A stretch of DNA of 50,893 nt from Actinoplanes oryzae (GCF_030757795.1 NZ_JAUQWH010000051.1:1-50893); one strand, 5' to 3'. Numbered from the stretch's first letter, positions 1 through 8,771 are shown. Notes: generated by a model from the sequence alone, not told the origin. Numbers and translations: made by a program.

Positions 1-54
1 GTGTCGCGCGGCGCAGCGGTGTCGCGCGGCGCAGCGGTGTCGCGCGGCGCGGCA
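1..54. repeat. 18-bp tandem repeat, three copies
   Basis: The unit GTGTCGCGCGGCGCAGCG occurs three times in direct tandem, the last copy with a small change. On the minus strand it keeps frame and encodes a six-residue APRDTA-type repeat in the hypothetical protein. The array may continue past the left edge. Confidence 0.9.
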
Positions 55-725
55 GGTCCGGGCTTCGGCGCCGCCGGTTTGTCGTGTGCGGCCGCGGCGT
101 CGCGCCGGGTGGCCGCTCCCCACGGGTCGCCGGCCTCGTCGACGGGGGCCTCGCGCACCGGTCCGGCGGTCGCCCGGGTGGCCGCGGACCACGACTGGTC
201 GGGCGTCGGCTCGGGCCGGACGGGACCGCTCCTCGGCTCGGCCCGGCCCGGGCCGCTCCTCGGCCTCGACGAGCCCGTCGCGGAACTCACCGCGGAGAAC
301 GCCCGCATGAGACTGGCCACCCCGGTGGCGAAGTCGCCGGCACCCGCGGCCAGCTTCGCCGCCGTGTCGGGGCTCGGGTCCCGCAGCGACGCCATGGCGC
401 GACAGATCGGGCACACGCAGCACTCCGCCGAGCCGGTCGACCACCCGCCCCGATGCGCGGCCGACCCGCCCGATTTGTCGGAAGAGTCACCACTCACGGC
501 GTCGGTGATGCGCCCGATCGCCCCGGTCACCAGGTCCCCGAGACCGCCCAGCCCCCCGAACCCGCCCAGGTCACCGGACCTGTCCGGATCGCCGGATCCG
601 CTCGGGTCTCCGGACCCGCTCGAACCGCCGGACCCGCCGGACCCGCTCATCTGCGAGGCCATCGCCAGCACCGTGGCGACGAGCCGCTCGGCCTCTTCAC
701 GTGCCGTTCCCGTGCTCCCCGCCAT
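1..725 (-). CDS. conserved hypothetical protein with a CxxCPxC motif (3' end cut by window)
   Basis: I translated this frame by hand from the ATG at 725. It reads about 241 residues without a stop and runs off the left edge, so the C-terminus is missing. The N-terminus (MAGSTGTAREEAERLVATVL) is helical and is followed by a Gly/Ser/Asp/Pro-rich linker. A compact segment near residues 100-145 contains ECCVCPICRAMASLRDPSP, which looks like a conserved actinobacterial Cys-cluster motif. The tail is rich in Arg, Pro and Ala and ends in three copies of APRDTA encoded by an 18-bp repeat at 1-54. The start is 13 nt after the stop of the SRPBCC gene, so the two are probably one transcript. Function is unknown; metal binding by the Cys cluster is an inference. 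Confidence 0.75.
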   Translation of the reverse strand, partial: MAGSTGTAREEAERLVATVLAMASQMSGSGGSGGSSGSGDPSGSGDPDRSGDLGGFGGLGGLGDLVTGAIGRITDAVSGDSSDKSGGSAAHRGGWSTGSAECCVCPICRAMASLRDPSPDTAAKLAAGAGDFATGVASLMRAFSAVSSATGSSRPRSGPGRAEPRSGPVRPEPTPDQSWSAATRATAGPVREAPVDEAGDPWGAATRRDAAAAHDKPAAPKPGPAAPRDTAAPRDTAAPRD

Positions 726-738
726 GGCCCGGCCTCCG

Positions 739-1182
739 TTACTTGCTCTCGACGCGGCGCTTGAGCTCCTTGAGCGCCGTATCCATGATCATCTTCTCGG
801 CCTTGCGCTTGAACATCCCCAGCATGCCCACGGTCAGCTCGACCTCCAGGGAGTACGTGACGCGCGTCGCGCCCTCCCCCTCGGCGACCAGGTCGTAGGA
901 GCCGGTCAGCGCCTTCTGCACCTTCGACGGTGCCACGAGATGCCACTCGATGCGCGACAGGTCCTCCGCGTACGCGTAATCGAGCTCGTAGTCGTCGGCC
1001 AGCGGCCCGGCGTCGATCACGAAGCGCACCCGCGCCGCGTAGCCGTCCTCGTACTCCTCGACGACCTCGGCCACCTTGACCGCGTCGGCCCACTCGGGAT
1101 AGCGCGGGAAGTCGCAGATCACCGCGGCCACGACGGCCGGCGGGGCCTGGATGAGGATCGACTGCGTCGACGTGTCCGCCAT
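739..1182 (-). CDS. SRPBCC-family (START-like) polyketide cyclase/dehydrase or lipid-binding protein
   Basis: The protein has 147 residues. It begins MADTSTQSILIQAPPAVVAAVICDF, which is the first strand and helix of the helix-grip SRPBCC fold, and continues with alternating strands to a long C-terminal helix (residues about 120-147). This family binds hydrophobic ligands in an internal cavity; the ligand here is unknown. I chose the ATG at 1182 rather than an upstream in-frame start because a TAGCCT -10 box lies exactly 7 nt before it, and the protein then begins directly with the fold. It resembles the SRPBCC protein near pimB in mycobacteria (Rv2185c, from memory). It heads a likely two-gene unit with the Cys-motif protein and is divergent from the histidine kinase. 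Confidence 0.88.
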   Translation of the reverse strand: MADTSTQSILIQAPPAVVAAVICDFPRYPEWADAVKVAEVVEEYEDGYAARVRFVIDAGPLADDYELDYAYAEDLSRIEWHLVAPSKVQKALTGSYDLVAEGEGATRVTYSLEVELTVGMLGMFKRKAEKMIMDTALKELKRRVESK

Positions 1183-1189
1183 GGCTGGG

Positions 1190-1195
1190 AGGCTA
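1190..1195 (-). promoter_or_regulatory. -10 box TAGCCT for a leaderless SRPBCC mRNA
   Basis: TAGCCT is followed by seven bases (CCCAGCC) and then the ATG at 1182. No Shine-Dalgarno sequence fits between them. The spacing predicts transcription starting at or next to the ATG. Confidence 0.6.
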
Positions 1196-1272
1196 CCCGG
1201 TACCGGTCCCGGGGCGGTGATCTCCCCCGCCGGTGGCGCATCGCCGCCGGGCAAGGCCCCGGGCCCTGCGGC

Positions 1273-1278
1273 TACGAT
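1273..1278 (+). promoter_or_regulatory. -10 box TACGAT for a leaderless histidine-kinase mRNA
   Basis: TACGAT, then CCGTCAC (7 nt), then the GTG at 1286. There is no ribosome-binding site. It lies back-to-back with the SRPBCC promoter, so both fall in a 103-bp divergent region. Confidence 0.6.
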
Positions 1279-1285
1279 CCGTCAC

Positions 1286-2977
1286 GTGCCCGCCTCAGCC
1301 AGCGCCCCCCTGCGCCTCCATCCGCTCGCCGTGGCCGCCCGCCTCGTCATGCTCGCCCTGGTCACCGCGCTCACCCTGATCGCGACGCAGGACGCGAAAC
1401 AGCTCGGGTGGATCGCATTGTTGCTGGTCGCCGCCCTGCCCGCGGTGCTCGCCCCGGACCACCGGTTCGCGGCGCCGCTGGGCCGGATCGCCGAGGTGAC
1501 GATCACCGGGCTGGCGGCCGGGTCGGTGGCGGCCGCAGCCAACACCCTGGGCACCGTCGACGTGGGCTTCGGCGCCGAGGCCGTCCTCCCGTACCTGGCT
1601 GTGCCGCTGCTCACCGCGGCCCTGCGCCGCCGTCCCACCGAGGGCGCCGCCCTGCTCGGGGTCGCCGCCGTGGCGATGGTCGTCGGCGGCCTGATCGTGG
1701 GCGACGGCACGGCGGTGATCACCCAGCTCGGCTATCTGGCCGCGGGCGCGCAGTGGCTGGTGCTCGGGGCGATCATGACCTTCGCGGCGGACACCATGCG
1801 CCAGTTCATGACGCCGGCCGAGCCGCAGCCCCAGCCGTACGAGGAGGCCACCCGCCTGCTGACCCAGCTGCGCAGCGTGGCTCGTTCGCTGCCGGGGGCG
1901 ACGCTGGACCCGGGCGGCATCTCGGAGCACCTGCTGGAGGAGCTGCGCACGGTGGCCCCGGCGGCGCGTACGGCGGTGTTGTCGGCCAGTGGCGGCGGGC
2001 GCCTCGTCGTGCTGGCCCAGTCGGGGGCCGAGCGGGTCGACTGGGAGACCACGCTCGACGCCGACTCCGCCATCGCCGACGCGTGGGCCTCGCAGACCCC
2101 GATCACGGCCAACCGGTCGCAGGCCCGGTCGCACGCGGGCGGGGAGGCGTCGTCGCTGGTCGTGCCGCTGGTCGCCGGGGTCCGTACGATCGGGCTGGTC
2201 GTGCTGGAGGCGGACGCCGCGAGCGCGTACCCGTCGCCGGTGATCGCCAAGGTCACGGACGTGACCGGACCGGCCGCGCTCAGGCTCGAGGCCGCCCTGC
2301 TCTTCGACGAGGTGCGCTCGCTCGCGACCAATGAGGAGCGTCAGCGCCTCGCCCGGGAGATCCACGACGGCGTCGCGCAGGAGCTCGTCATGGTCGGCTA
2401 CGGGATCGACAACGCCCAGGCGACCCTGCCCGAGGGCGCCGACGAGACCGCCGAGGAGCTGCGCACGCTGCGCAGCGAGGTGACCCGGGTCATCACCGAG
2501 CTGCGGCTGAGCCTCTTCGAGCTGCGCTCCGAGGTGGACCGCAACGGCGGCCTGGCGGCGGCGATCGCCGAGTACGCGAGGACGCTGGGCACCTCGGCCG
2601 GCCTGCGCGTCCACTTCACCTTCGACGAGTCCACGGCGCGCCTGCCCGCCGCGACGGAGGCCGAGCTGCTGCGCATCGCCCAGGAGGCGATCACCAACGC
2701 GCGCAAGCACGCCGGCGCCTCGAACCTGTGGGTCACGTGCACGGTCGATCCCCCGTACGCGGAGATCGAGGTCTCCGACGACGGCAAGGGCTTCGCCGAC
2801 GACCGGCCGGACGGCCGCTACGGCCTTGCGATCATGGCCGAGAGGGCGGAACGTATCCGTGGTCGGCTGGAGATCAGGCCGCGACACCCCAGCGGGACAA
2901 CCGTAGCGGTAGTGCTCGGAACCTCCGCTCGGCGCGATAGCGTGCGGGATAGCGTTTCCGCACCAGAAGGGGAGTAA
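1286..2977 (+). CDS. NarL-type sensor histidine kinase with membrane and GAF-like domains
   Basis: The protein has 563 residues. The N-terminal part (about residues 10-170) contains several hydrophobic spans (LVMLALVTALTLIA, IALLLVAALPAVLA and others), so it is membrane anchored. A GAF-like sensor region covers about residues 190-340. The HisKA_3 dimerisation box EERQRLAREIHDGVAQEL carries the phospho-accepting His360. A HATPase domain follows, with the N box (AQEAITNARKHAGA) and the G1 box (VSDDGKGFADD). It should autophosphorylate and pass phosphate to the regulator 7 nt downstream, whose start has the ribosome-binding site GAAGGGGAG at the kinase 3' end. The upstream in-frame starts were rejected because the GTG at 1286 fits the promoter. 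The stimulus is unknown. Confidence 0.92.
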   Translation: MPASASAPLRLHPLAVAARLVMLALVTALTLIATQDAKQLGWIALLLVAALPAVLAPDHRFAAPLGRIAEVTITGLAAGSVAAAANTLGTVDVGFGAEAVLPYLAVPLLTAALRRRPTEGAALLGVAAVAMVVGGLIVGDGTAVITQLGYLAAGAQWLVLGAIMTFAADTMRQFMTPAEPQPQPYEEATRLLTQLRSVARSLPGATLDPGGISEHLLEELRTVAPAARTAVLSASGGGRLVVLAQSGAERVDWETTLDADSAIADAWASQTPITANRSQARSHAGGEASSLVVPLVAGVRTIGLVVLEADAASAYPSPVIAKVTDVTGPAALRLEAALLFDEVRSLATNEERQRLAREIHDGVAQELVMVGYGIDNAQATLPEGADETAEELRTLRSEVTRVITELRLSLFELRSEVDRNGGLAAAIAEYARTLGTSAGLRVHFTFDESTARLPAATEAELLRIAQEAITNARKHAGASNLWVTCTVDPPYAEIEVSDDGKGFADDRPDGRYGLAIMAERAERIRGRLEIRPRHPSGTTVAVVLGTSARRDSVRDSVSAPEGE

Positions 2978-2984
2978 CCCGAGC

Positions 2985-3653
2985 ATGTCGACCAGTCCGA
3001 TGCCGACGACCCGCACCAAGGTGCTGCTCGTCGACGATCACGACCTGATCCGTAAGGGGCTGCGGCACGCGTTCGAGCGGGACCGGCAGTTCGAGGTGGT
3101 CGGCGAGGCCGCCACGGCCGCCGAGGCCGTCCGCCAGGCCGGCGCGCTCCAGCCCGACGTCGTCATCATGGACCTCCGCCTGCCCGACGGCAGCGGCCTC
3201 GAGGCGACGCGCGCCCTCCGCAAGAACAACGCGAACATGGGCATCGTGGTGCTGACCATGTATGCGGGCGACGACCAGCTCTTCGGCGCGCTCGAGGCCG
3301 GGGCCAGCGCTTTCGTCCCCAAGACGGCCCCCGCGGACGAGGTCGTGGCGGCCGCCCGGCACGCGGCGTCGGCGCCCAGCGCGTTCACCGCGGCCGACCT
3401 CGCCGAGGCCATGAAGCGCCGCCTCGCCCCCTCCGGCCCGCAGCTCTCCCCGCGCGAGGGCCAGGTGCTGCGCCTGCTCGCCGACGGCATGAGCGTGGCC
3501 GGCATCGCCAAGCAGCTCTTCGTCTCCGAGTCGACGGCGAAGACGCACATCTCCAAGCTCTACGAGAAGCTCGGCGCGGCCAACCGGGCCCAGGCCCTCA
3601 TGACCGCCCTGCGGCTGGGGCTGCTCGAGGCCCCCGACGCGCCCAAGTTCTGA
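2985..3653 (+). CDS. LuxR/NarL-family response regulator
   Basis: The protein has 222 residues. The N-terminal receiver domain has the acidic pair D17-D18, the phospho-acceptor D63 (VVIMDLRLPDGSG), a conserved Thr in VLTMYAGD and the Lys in FVPKTAP. The C-terminal LuxR-type helix-turn-helix begins near residue 150 (LSPREGQVLRLLADGMSVAGIAKQLFVSESTAKTHISKL in sections). It is the cognate partner of the kinase immediately upstream and is co-transcribed with it. A strong terminator follows the stop. Target genes cannot be read from the window. Confidence 0.95.
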   Translation: MSTSPMPTTRTKVLLVDDHDLIRKGLRHAFERDRQFEVVGEAATAAEAVRQAGALQPDVVIMDLRLPDGSGLEATRALRKNNANMGIVVLTMYAGDDQLFGALEAGASAFVPKTAPADEVVAAARHAASAPSAFTAADLAEAMKRRLAPSGPQLSPREGQVLRLLADGMSVAGIAKQLFVSESTAKTHISKLYEKLGAANRAQALMTALRLGLLEAPDAPKF

Positions 3654-3665
3654 TCCGGTCCGCGG

Positions 3666-3707
3666 CACCGCCGGCCCCCGCTTCGGGGACCGGCGGTGTT
3701 CTTGTTG
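3666..3707 (+). terminator. intrinsic terminator of the two-component operon
   Basis: A GC-rich hairpin (CACCGCCGG paired with CCGGCGGTG, extended by CCC/GGG around a short GCTTC loop) starts 12 nt after the regulator stop and is followed by the T-rich TTCTTGTTG. Confidence 0.85.
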
Positions 3708-3776
3708 TCACCCGTTCGGGTGGACTATTGCCGTTCACCGGACATCTGCGGCGTGTCCGGACACGTCAATTTTCAC

Positions 3777-4109
3777 TCATGGCATTGCCGCGGCTACGGC
3801 CGTCAGCAGTTGCGGCTTGGTCGGCACGCCGGCCGCCCGCTTGGTCACGTCGCCGTCCGGACCGATGATCAGCAGCGTCGGCGTCTGCTCGATCCGCAGG
3901 GCTCGCACCGCGTCGAGGTGACTCTCCGCATCGACCTCGACATGCCGCACCCCGGGCACGAGCGCGGCGACCTCCGCACTGACCCGCCGCAGCGCCCGGC
4001 ACGGCGCGCAGAACGCCGTCGAGAACTGCAGCAGCGTCACCCCACCCGGCTCCACGCCCAGCCCGGCCAGCAGCCCCTCGTCGATCTCCACCGGACAACT
4101 GTGCCTCAC
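3777..4109 (-). CDS. thioredoxin-like protein, CAPC active site
   Basis: The protein has 110 residues, the length of a single thioredoxin domain. FSTAFCAPCRALRR carries the redox pair C34/C37, with APC in place of the classic GPC. The cis-proline signature appears as EQTPTLLIIGPDG. A further Cys at position 5 lies outside the fold. No signal peptide is seen, so it is probably cytoplasmic. The GTG start overlaps the TGA of the ABC exporter gene (GTGA), so it is translationally coupled to that gene. The role may be thiol-disulfide exchange linked to the exporter, which is an inference from coupling only. Confidence 0.88.
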   Translation of the reverse strand: MRHSCPVEIDEGLLAGLGVEPGGVTLLQFSTAFCAPCRALRRVSAEVAALVPGVRHVEVDAESHLDAVRALRIEQTPTLLIIGPDGDVTKRAAGVPTKPQLLTAVAAAMP

Positions 4110-6079
4110 GCGGCGTCCTGATAGGCGCTGGCCTGCAGCGTGAACAGCTGCGCGTAGTTCCCGCCGAGCGTCATCAACGCCTCGTGGTCGCCCTCTTCGA
4201 CCAGCTCACCGTGGTCGAACACGTAGATCCGGTCGGCCTCGCGGACGCTGGCCATGCGGTGCGTGATGAGCACCACCGTACGGCCGGCGGCCAGCTCGCG
4301 CAGCCGGCTGTAGATGTCGTGCTCGGCCCGTGCGTCGAGGTTGGCCGTGGGCTCGTCGCAGATCAGCAGCGGCGCGTCCCGGTAGAACGCCCGGCTCACG
4401 GCCAGCCGCTGCCACTGCCCGCCGGAGAGGTCGGCGCCGTCGGTGAAGTGCCGGGACAGCAGGGTCTGGTACTCGCGGGGCAGCTCCATCACGAACTCGT
4501 GCGCGTCGCCGGCCCGGGCGGCGTCGTGGATGTCGGGGGTGTGCGCCTGCCGTTCGTACCGGCCGATGGTGATCGTCTCCCGGGCCGAGAGCGGCCAGCG
4601 GGTCGGCTCCTGCATGACCACGGCGACGCGGCGGCGCATCGACTCGGGGTCGATCGTGGTGAGGTCGCGCCCGTCCCAGGTGATCCGCCCGCCCTCGGGC
4701 CGGTAGAGCCCGGCGAGCAGGCTGGCGAGCGTCGACTTGCCGGAGCCGTTCTCGCCCACCAGCGCGATGATCTGGCCGCGGCGCAGGGTCATGCTGACGT
4801 CGCGTACGGCCGCCCGCTCGGCGTCGGGATAGCGGAACGTCACGCCCTCCACCCGGATCTCCTCGAAGCCCTCCGGCGCCTCCCGCCCGGAGTCCTGCTC
4901 GGTGCGCGCCAGCGACAGGTCACAGAAGCCCTGGAAGTCGGAGAAGTAGAGCCCCTGCTCGAACACCCTGTTCGCGCTGTACGCCAGCTCGGTCAGCTTC
5001 CCGATGCCGGTGCTGATCGCGTACGCCGCCGCCCCGCCCGCGGCCAGTTCCATGCGCCCGGTCCACAACAGCCAGAGCAGCACCGCGTACGTGATCCCGG
5101 TCGCCACGGCGCTCAGCGAGTTGCCGACCAGGGTCGTCCGCACCTGGTGCGTGGAGAGCCGGATCTCCTCCCGCGTCGCCGCCGTCAGCAGCCGCCGGAT
5201 CTCGCCCAGCAGGAACTCGCGGACCGTGAAGGCGCGCAGCTCGGCCGCGGGCTCCCGGGCCGCCAGCAGGTACGCGAGCATCCGCTGCCGCCGCCACACC
5301 GTGATGAACTTCAACATCTGCCGGTAGCCGAGCCGGGCCGACCGTACCGCCGCCCAGGCGATGGGTACCACGGCCAGGACCAGCAGCGGCAGCAGCACCG
5401 GGTGCAGCACCGCCAGCACGCTCGCCGCCGCCACCAGCCCGATGAGGTGGGTGCCGAGCTCGATGGCCCGGTCGACCAGCATCTGGCCGGCGTCGATGCC
5501 CCGGTCCCGCGCCCGTTCCATGGCGTCGCGCCAGTCCGGGTCGTCAAAAGTGGACAGATCGACCGCCGTGGTCAGCTCCAGCAGCCGCATCTCGGCCGCC
5601 TGGAACACCAGCGGCGACAGCCGCCCGTTCGCGGCGGCGGCGGCCGAGGTCAGCGCCCCGCGCACGGCCAGCGCCCCCACCAGCAGGAGCAGCGACGGTA
5701 CGGCCGCCCGCACCCGCTCCGGCGTCGCGCCCGCCTGCAGCAGCCCGTCGAACACGCCCACCACGCTGATCAGCCCGACCGCGCTCGCCGCCCCGCCGAG
5801 CAGCTGGAACACGACGAGCGCCAGCGTGGTCCGCGGCCCGGCCCGCCACGCGAGCGACCAGGCGTCCCGCAGCAGTCGCGGCAGCCGGCGGCACATCTGC
5901 AGGAAGCTCGCCTTGGCGGCCTCCTCAGTGCTGCGCAACCAGTACGGCAGCGCGAGCTCGGCCTCCTCCCCGTCCGCCTCGTCACTCTCCAAGGCGGCGG
6001 TCAACGGCCCCGCACCGTCCGGCGCATCGGCGGCAGCTTCTGGAGAACTCGCGTGGGGCATCGACGGCTCCCGTCCCAT
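4106..6079 (-). CDS. ABC exporter, fused permease and ATPase
   Basis: The protein has 657 residues in the order of a type IV exporter half-transporter. An Ala/Glu/Asp-rich cytoplasmic head (1-50) is followed by a six-helix membrane domain (about 80-375) and an ATPase domain (about 405-650). The ATPase has Walker A GENGSGKST, the signature LSGGQWQR, Walker B LLICDEPTANLD and the switch His in LITHRM. It must dimerise to work. The ATG at 6079 was chosen because GGCGGAGAG sits just before it; further upstream in-frame codons lack such a site. The substrate is unknown. It is coupled to the downstream thioredoxin-like gene. Confidence 0.9.
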   Translation of the reverse strand: MGREPSMPHASSPEAAADAPDGAGPLTAALESDEADGEEAELALPYWLRSTEEAAKASFLQMCRRLPRLLRDAWSLAWRAGPRTTLALVVFQLLGGAASAVGLISVVGVFDGLLQAGATPERVRAAVPSLLLLVGALAVRGALTSAAAAANGRLSPLVFQAAEMRLLELTTAVDLSTFDDPDWRDAMERARDRGIDAGQMLVDRAIELGTHLIGLVAAASVLAVLHPVLLPLLVLAVVPIAWAAVRSARLGYRQMLKFITVWRRQRMLAYLLAAREPAAELRAFTVREFLLGEIRRLLTAATREEIRLSTHQVRTTLVGNSLSAVATGITYAVLLWLLWTGRMELAAGGAAAYAISTGIGKLTELAYSANRVFEQGLYFSDFQGFCDLSLARTEQDSGREAPEGFEEIRVEGVTFRYPDAERAAVRDVSMTLRRGQIIALVGENGSGKSTLASLLAGLYRPEGGRITWDGRDLTTIDPESMRRRVAVVMQEPTRWPLSARETITIGRYERQAHTPDIHDAARAGDAHEFVMELPREYQTLLSRHFTDGADLSGGQWQRLAVSRAFYRDAPLLICDEPTANLDARAEHDIYSRLRELAAGRTVVLITHRMASVREADRIYVFDHGELVEEGDHEALMTLGGNYAQLFTLQASAYQDAA

Positions 6080-6163
6080 GGGCTCTCCGCCGTTCCTACC
6101 CCGATCTGACGCACAGCGTCCACCCACCAACGATGAGTGACCGCCATTCATCCCGATCTGGCA

Positions 6164-7405
6164 CTAAGCGGACCCGCGCAGCAGCTCCCCCAGGCGCGCG
6201 GCCTTGGTCTCCCAGCGCCACTCCGCCTCGACCCACGCCCGCCCGGCCGCCCCCATCCGCCGGGCCAGCTCCCGGTCGCCGAGCAGCCGCGCCACCCGGT
6301 CCGCGATCGCCGCCACGTCCCGCCCGCCGACGACGAAGCCCGTCTCCCCCTCGCGCACCGCGTCCGGCGCGCCGCCCGAGTCCCCGGCCACGACCGGCAG
6401 CCCGGTGGCCGACGCCTCCAGGTAGACGATGCCCAGCCCCTCGACGTCGAGCCCGGCGCCCCGGGTCCGGCACGGCATCGCGAAGACGTCGCCGGCGGCA
6501 TAGTGCGCCGGCAGTTCCTCCCACGGCACCGAGCCGGTGAAGACCACGTCGGACTCGACGCCCTGCGAGCGCGCGAGCTCGGCCAGCTTCTTCCGCGACG
6601 GCCCCCCGCTCACGATCAGCAGCGCCGCCCCGGGCACCCGCCGGCGCACCTCGGGCAGCGCGCGGATGAGCATGTCCTGGCCCTTGCGGGGCACGAGCCG
6701 CGAGATGCACACCACGACCGGCCGGTCGCCGAGGCCCCACCGGGCCCGGACCGCCGACCCGTCGACCTCCGGGTGGTACGCGTCGACGTCCACGCCCGGC
6801 GTGAGCCGCTCGAGGGTGGTGAGCCCGTCCAGTGCCTTGCCGAGCCGGGCCCGCTGATAGTCGGTGAGGTAGGTGACGACGTCGTTGCCCCTGCCGATCC
6901 GCCGCAGCAGCTGCCGGGCGCCGGGCAGCGCCGCCCAGCCGATCTCGTGCCCGTGCGTGAGCGCCACGGCGCGCTCGATCCCGGCCCGCCGCCGCAGCCC
7001 GCCGGCCAGCAGCCCGAGCGGCGCCGCCGCCCCGAACCACACCGAGTCGCACTCGTGGGACCGTGCGATTTCCGCCGCCCGCTTGGCCACCGCCGGCGTG
7101 GGCAGCAGCACCCCGGTCTGCTCCCGGATGACCTCGAACGGCTGCTCGGCGTCGAACTTCTCCGCCCCGCGCCACGTGGACGCGTAGACGACGACCGACC
7201 CGGCCGGCCGGCGGACCGCCAGGTTGTGCACGAACTGCTGGATGCCCCCGGGCCGCGGCGGGAAGTCGTTGGTGACCAGCAGCGTCCGCCCGCCCGCTCC
7301 GGCCCGGCCGGCGTCTCCGCCCGCCGCTGTCTCGCCGCTCGCTCCGGCACGGGCTGCGTCTCCGCCCGGCCCGGCGTCTCCGGCTCGGCCGGCTTGCCCG
7401 CTCAT
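6164..7405 (-). CDS. pimB: GT4 glycosyltransferase, PimB-type phosphatidylinositol mannoside mannosyltransferase
   Basis: The protein has 413 residues. After an Ala/Gly-rich extension of about 38 residues it matches the mycobacterial PimB' pattern throughout: LLVTNDFPPRPGGIQQFV, VWFGAAAPLGLLA, THGHEIGW, SRLVPRKGQDMLIRALPEV, FAMPCRTRGAGLDVEGLGIVYLEASA and GDSGGAPDAV, the GT-B nucleotide-sugar motifs. The family adds the second mannose to phosphatidylinositol monomannoside from GDP-mannose at the inner face of the membrane. The ATG at 7405 has the ribosome-binding site AGGAG and overlaps the stop of the protease gene (ATGA), so the two are translationally coupled. The low-complexity N-terminal extension is not part of the usual family. 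Confidence 0.88.
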   Translation of the reverse strand: MSGQAGRAGDAGPGGDAARAGASGETAAGGDAGRAGAGGRTLLVTNDFPPRPGGIQQFVHNLAVRRPAGSVVVYASTWRGAEKFDAEQPFEVIREQTGVLLPTPAVAKRAAEIARSHECDSVWFGAAAPLGLLAGGLRRRAGIERAVALTHGHEIGWAALPGARQLLRRIGRGNDVVTYLTDYQRARLGKALDGLTTLERLTPGVDVDAYHPEVDGSAVRARWGLGDRPVVVCISRLVPRKGQDMLIRALPEVRRRVPGAALLIVSGGPSRKKLAELARSQGVESDVVFTGSVPWEELPAHYAAGDVFAMPCRTRGAGLDVEGLGIVYLEASATGLPVVAGDSGGAPDAVREGETGFVVGGRDVAAIADRVARLLGDRELARRMGAAGRAWVEAEWRWETKAARLGELLRGSA

Positions 7406-8658
7406 CGTTCTCCTCGTGCGTAGGCGGCGGCCGCGGCGATGCGCTCCACCGTGGACGGGTGGGACGCGGTCAGCGCGTGCTCCCACGCCGGCGGGTCCGG
7501 GTCGGACAGGTTGACGGTGCCGAGCCGGCGCTGCATCGCGGCCATGGTCTCCGGCTCGCCGGTCAGGTCCATGGCGTGGGCGTCGGCCCGGGCCTCGACC
7601 CGCCGCGACACGAAGGCCTGCGCCGGGCCGCCGATCAGGCCCGCGAGGGTCACCAGCGCGAGCAGCAGCGCGATCGCCCGGGGCTCAGCCATCGACTCGA
7701 CGCCCGCCCGGCGCAGCAGCCACCCCAGCGATCCGAGCAGGAAGAGCACCACCACCGAGGTCGCCGCCCCCAGCGCCCCGAGCACCGTGCCGATCAGCAC
7801 GTCGTTGCGCTTGGCGTGACCCAGCTCGTGCGCCGCGACGGAGACGACCTCCTCCGGGGTGGCCTCGGTGAGCATGGTGTCGTAGACGACGATCCGCCGG
7901 GTGGGGCCGAACCCCGACACGTAGGCGTTCACCGCCCGGGTGCGCCGGGACGCGTCGGCGACCAGGACGTCCTTGACCGGCACGCCGTCGCGCGCGGCCA
8001 GCTGCATCAGCTCGGTGCGCAGCGGGCTCGCCGCCATCGGCGTGAACTTGTTGAAGATCGGCTCGACCACCACCGGCAGCACGAACGACAGCAGCACGAC
8101 GAGCACCGCCGCGCCCGCCGCCCCGAAGGCCCACCACCAGCGCGGCGCGAACCGGGTCACCGCGAAGAAGCCGAGCAGCACGACGCCGCCCAGCACCGCC
8201 CCCACCGCGTAGGACTTGGCGAGGTCGACCGCCCAGGCGCCCCAGGACTGGGTGGAGATGCCGTACTCCACGACGATGCGGTGCCGCCACGCCGCGAACG
8301 GCAGGGTCAGCACCTCGACCACGAGCACGACCAGGAGCCCGCCCAGCACGGCCCGCGCGATCCAGTGGTCGCCGAACGGCCGCCCGGCCAGGGCCACCAG
8401 CCGCGCCCCCAGCGGCGTCAGCCCGAGCACGAGCGCGGCGGCCAGGCCGAGGACCATCGACCCGTACGTCGCCGGGCGCAGCGCCGCGTGGAAGGCCCGC
8501 GCCCGCGCGACCTGCCCGGCCGGGAACTCCCGCAGCGCAGCCACCTGGTCGGCCCGGGGCGCCGGGGGCCGGTGCCAGGGGATCGTCGCCGCGGCGAAGG
8601 CGGCCAGCGCCACCACGAGCACGCCCAGGGCACACAGAGCCCATCCACGCGGTGTCAC
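7402..8658 (-). CDS. M48-family integral-membrane zinc metallopeptidase (Ste24/HtpX type)
   Basis: The protein has 418 residues. HELGH at residue 277 is the zinc-binding and catalytic motif, and the third ligand is expected in the following ARADAHAMDLTG segment. There are several hydrophobic spans: a signal-anchor near the N-terminus (ALCALGVLVVALAAFAA), pairs near residues 80-130 and 170-220, and one pair after HELGH. The ending (LTASHPSTVERIAAA) is typical of CAAX-protease-like M48B proteins. The start is the GTG at 8658, 3-4 nt after GGGAGGTG. It probably cleaves membrane or misfolded proteins. The stop overlaps the pimB start. Confidence 0.9.
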   Translation of the reverse strand: MTPRGWALCALGVLVVALAAFAAATIPWHRPPAPRADQVAALREFPAGQVARARAFHAALRPATYGSMVLGLAAALVLGLTPLGARLVALAGRPFGDHWIARAVLGGLLVVLVVEVLTLPFAAWRHRIVVEYGISTQSWGAWAVDLAKSYAVGAVLGGVVLLGFFAVTRFAPRWWWAFGAAGAAVLVVLLSFVLPVVVEPIFNKFTPMAASPLRTELMQLAARDGVPVKDVLVADASRRTRAVNAYVSGFGPTRRIVVYDTMLTEATPEEVVSVAAHELGHAKRNDVLIGTVLGALGAATSVVVLFLLGSLGWLLRRAGVESMAEPRAIALLLALVTLAGLIGGPAQAFVSRRVEARADAHAMDLTGEPETMAAMQRRLGTVNLSDPDPPAWEHALTASHPSTVERIAAAAAYARGER

Positions 8659-8762
8659 ACGCCCACCTCCCGCCGACCGATCGGACCCGGCCGGGAGATC
8701 CGGCCGATGAGCGCCCATCCTAGGTCGTCGGGAGCGGGCGCCGGGCGAGCCGCCACCGGGCC

Positions 8763-8771
8763 TGTGGACAA
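8763..8771 (-). promoter_or_regulatory. DnaA box (TTGTCCACA), copy 1
   Basis: TGTGGACAA on the plus strand is a perfect match to the actinobacterial DnaA-box consensus TTGTCCACA on the minus strand. It lies in the non-coding stretch between the M48 protease and the small Cys-rich gene. Confidence 0.6.

Noticed and set aside
1151..1285. Upstream extension of the histidine kinase
   Set aside because: It would overlap the SRPBCC start and promoter, and the GTG at 1286 fits a leaderless start with the protein beginning next to its first helix.
1..2334. 777-residue plus-strand open frame
   Set aside because: It is an artefact of GC-rich DNA. It runs through the antisense of the Cys-motif and SRPBCC genes and out of frame of the histidine kinase, and is Arg/Pro/Gly-rich without domains.
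4184..6109. 641-residue frame opposite the ABC exporter
   Set aside because: It is the antisense shadow of a gene with complete ABC motifs; its composition (Arg, Pro, Gln, His) is typical of such shadows.
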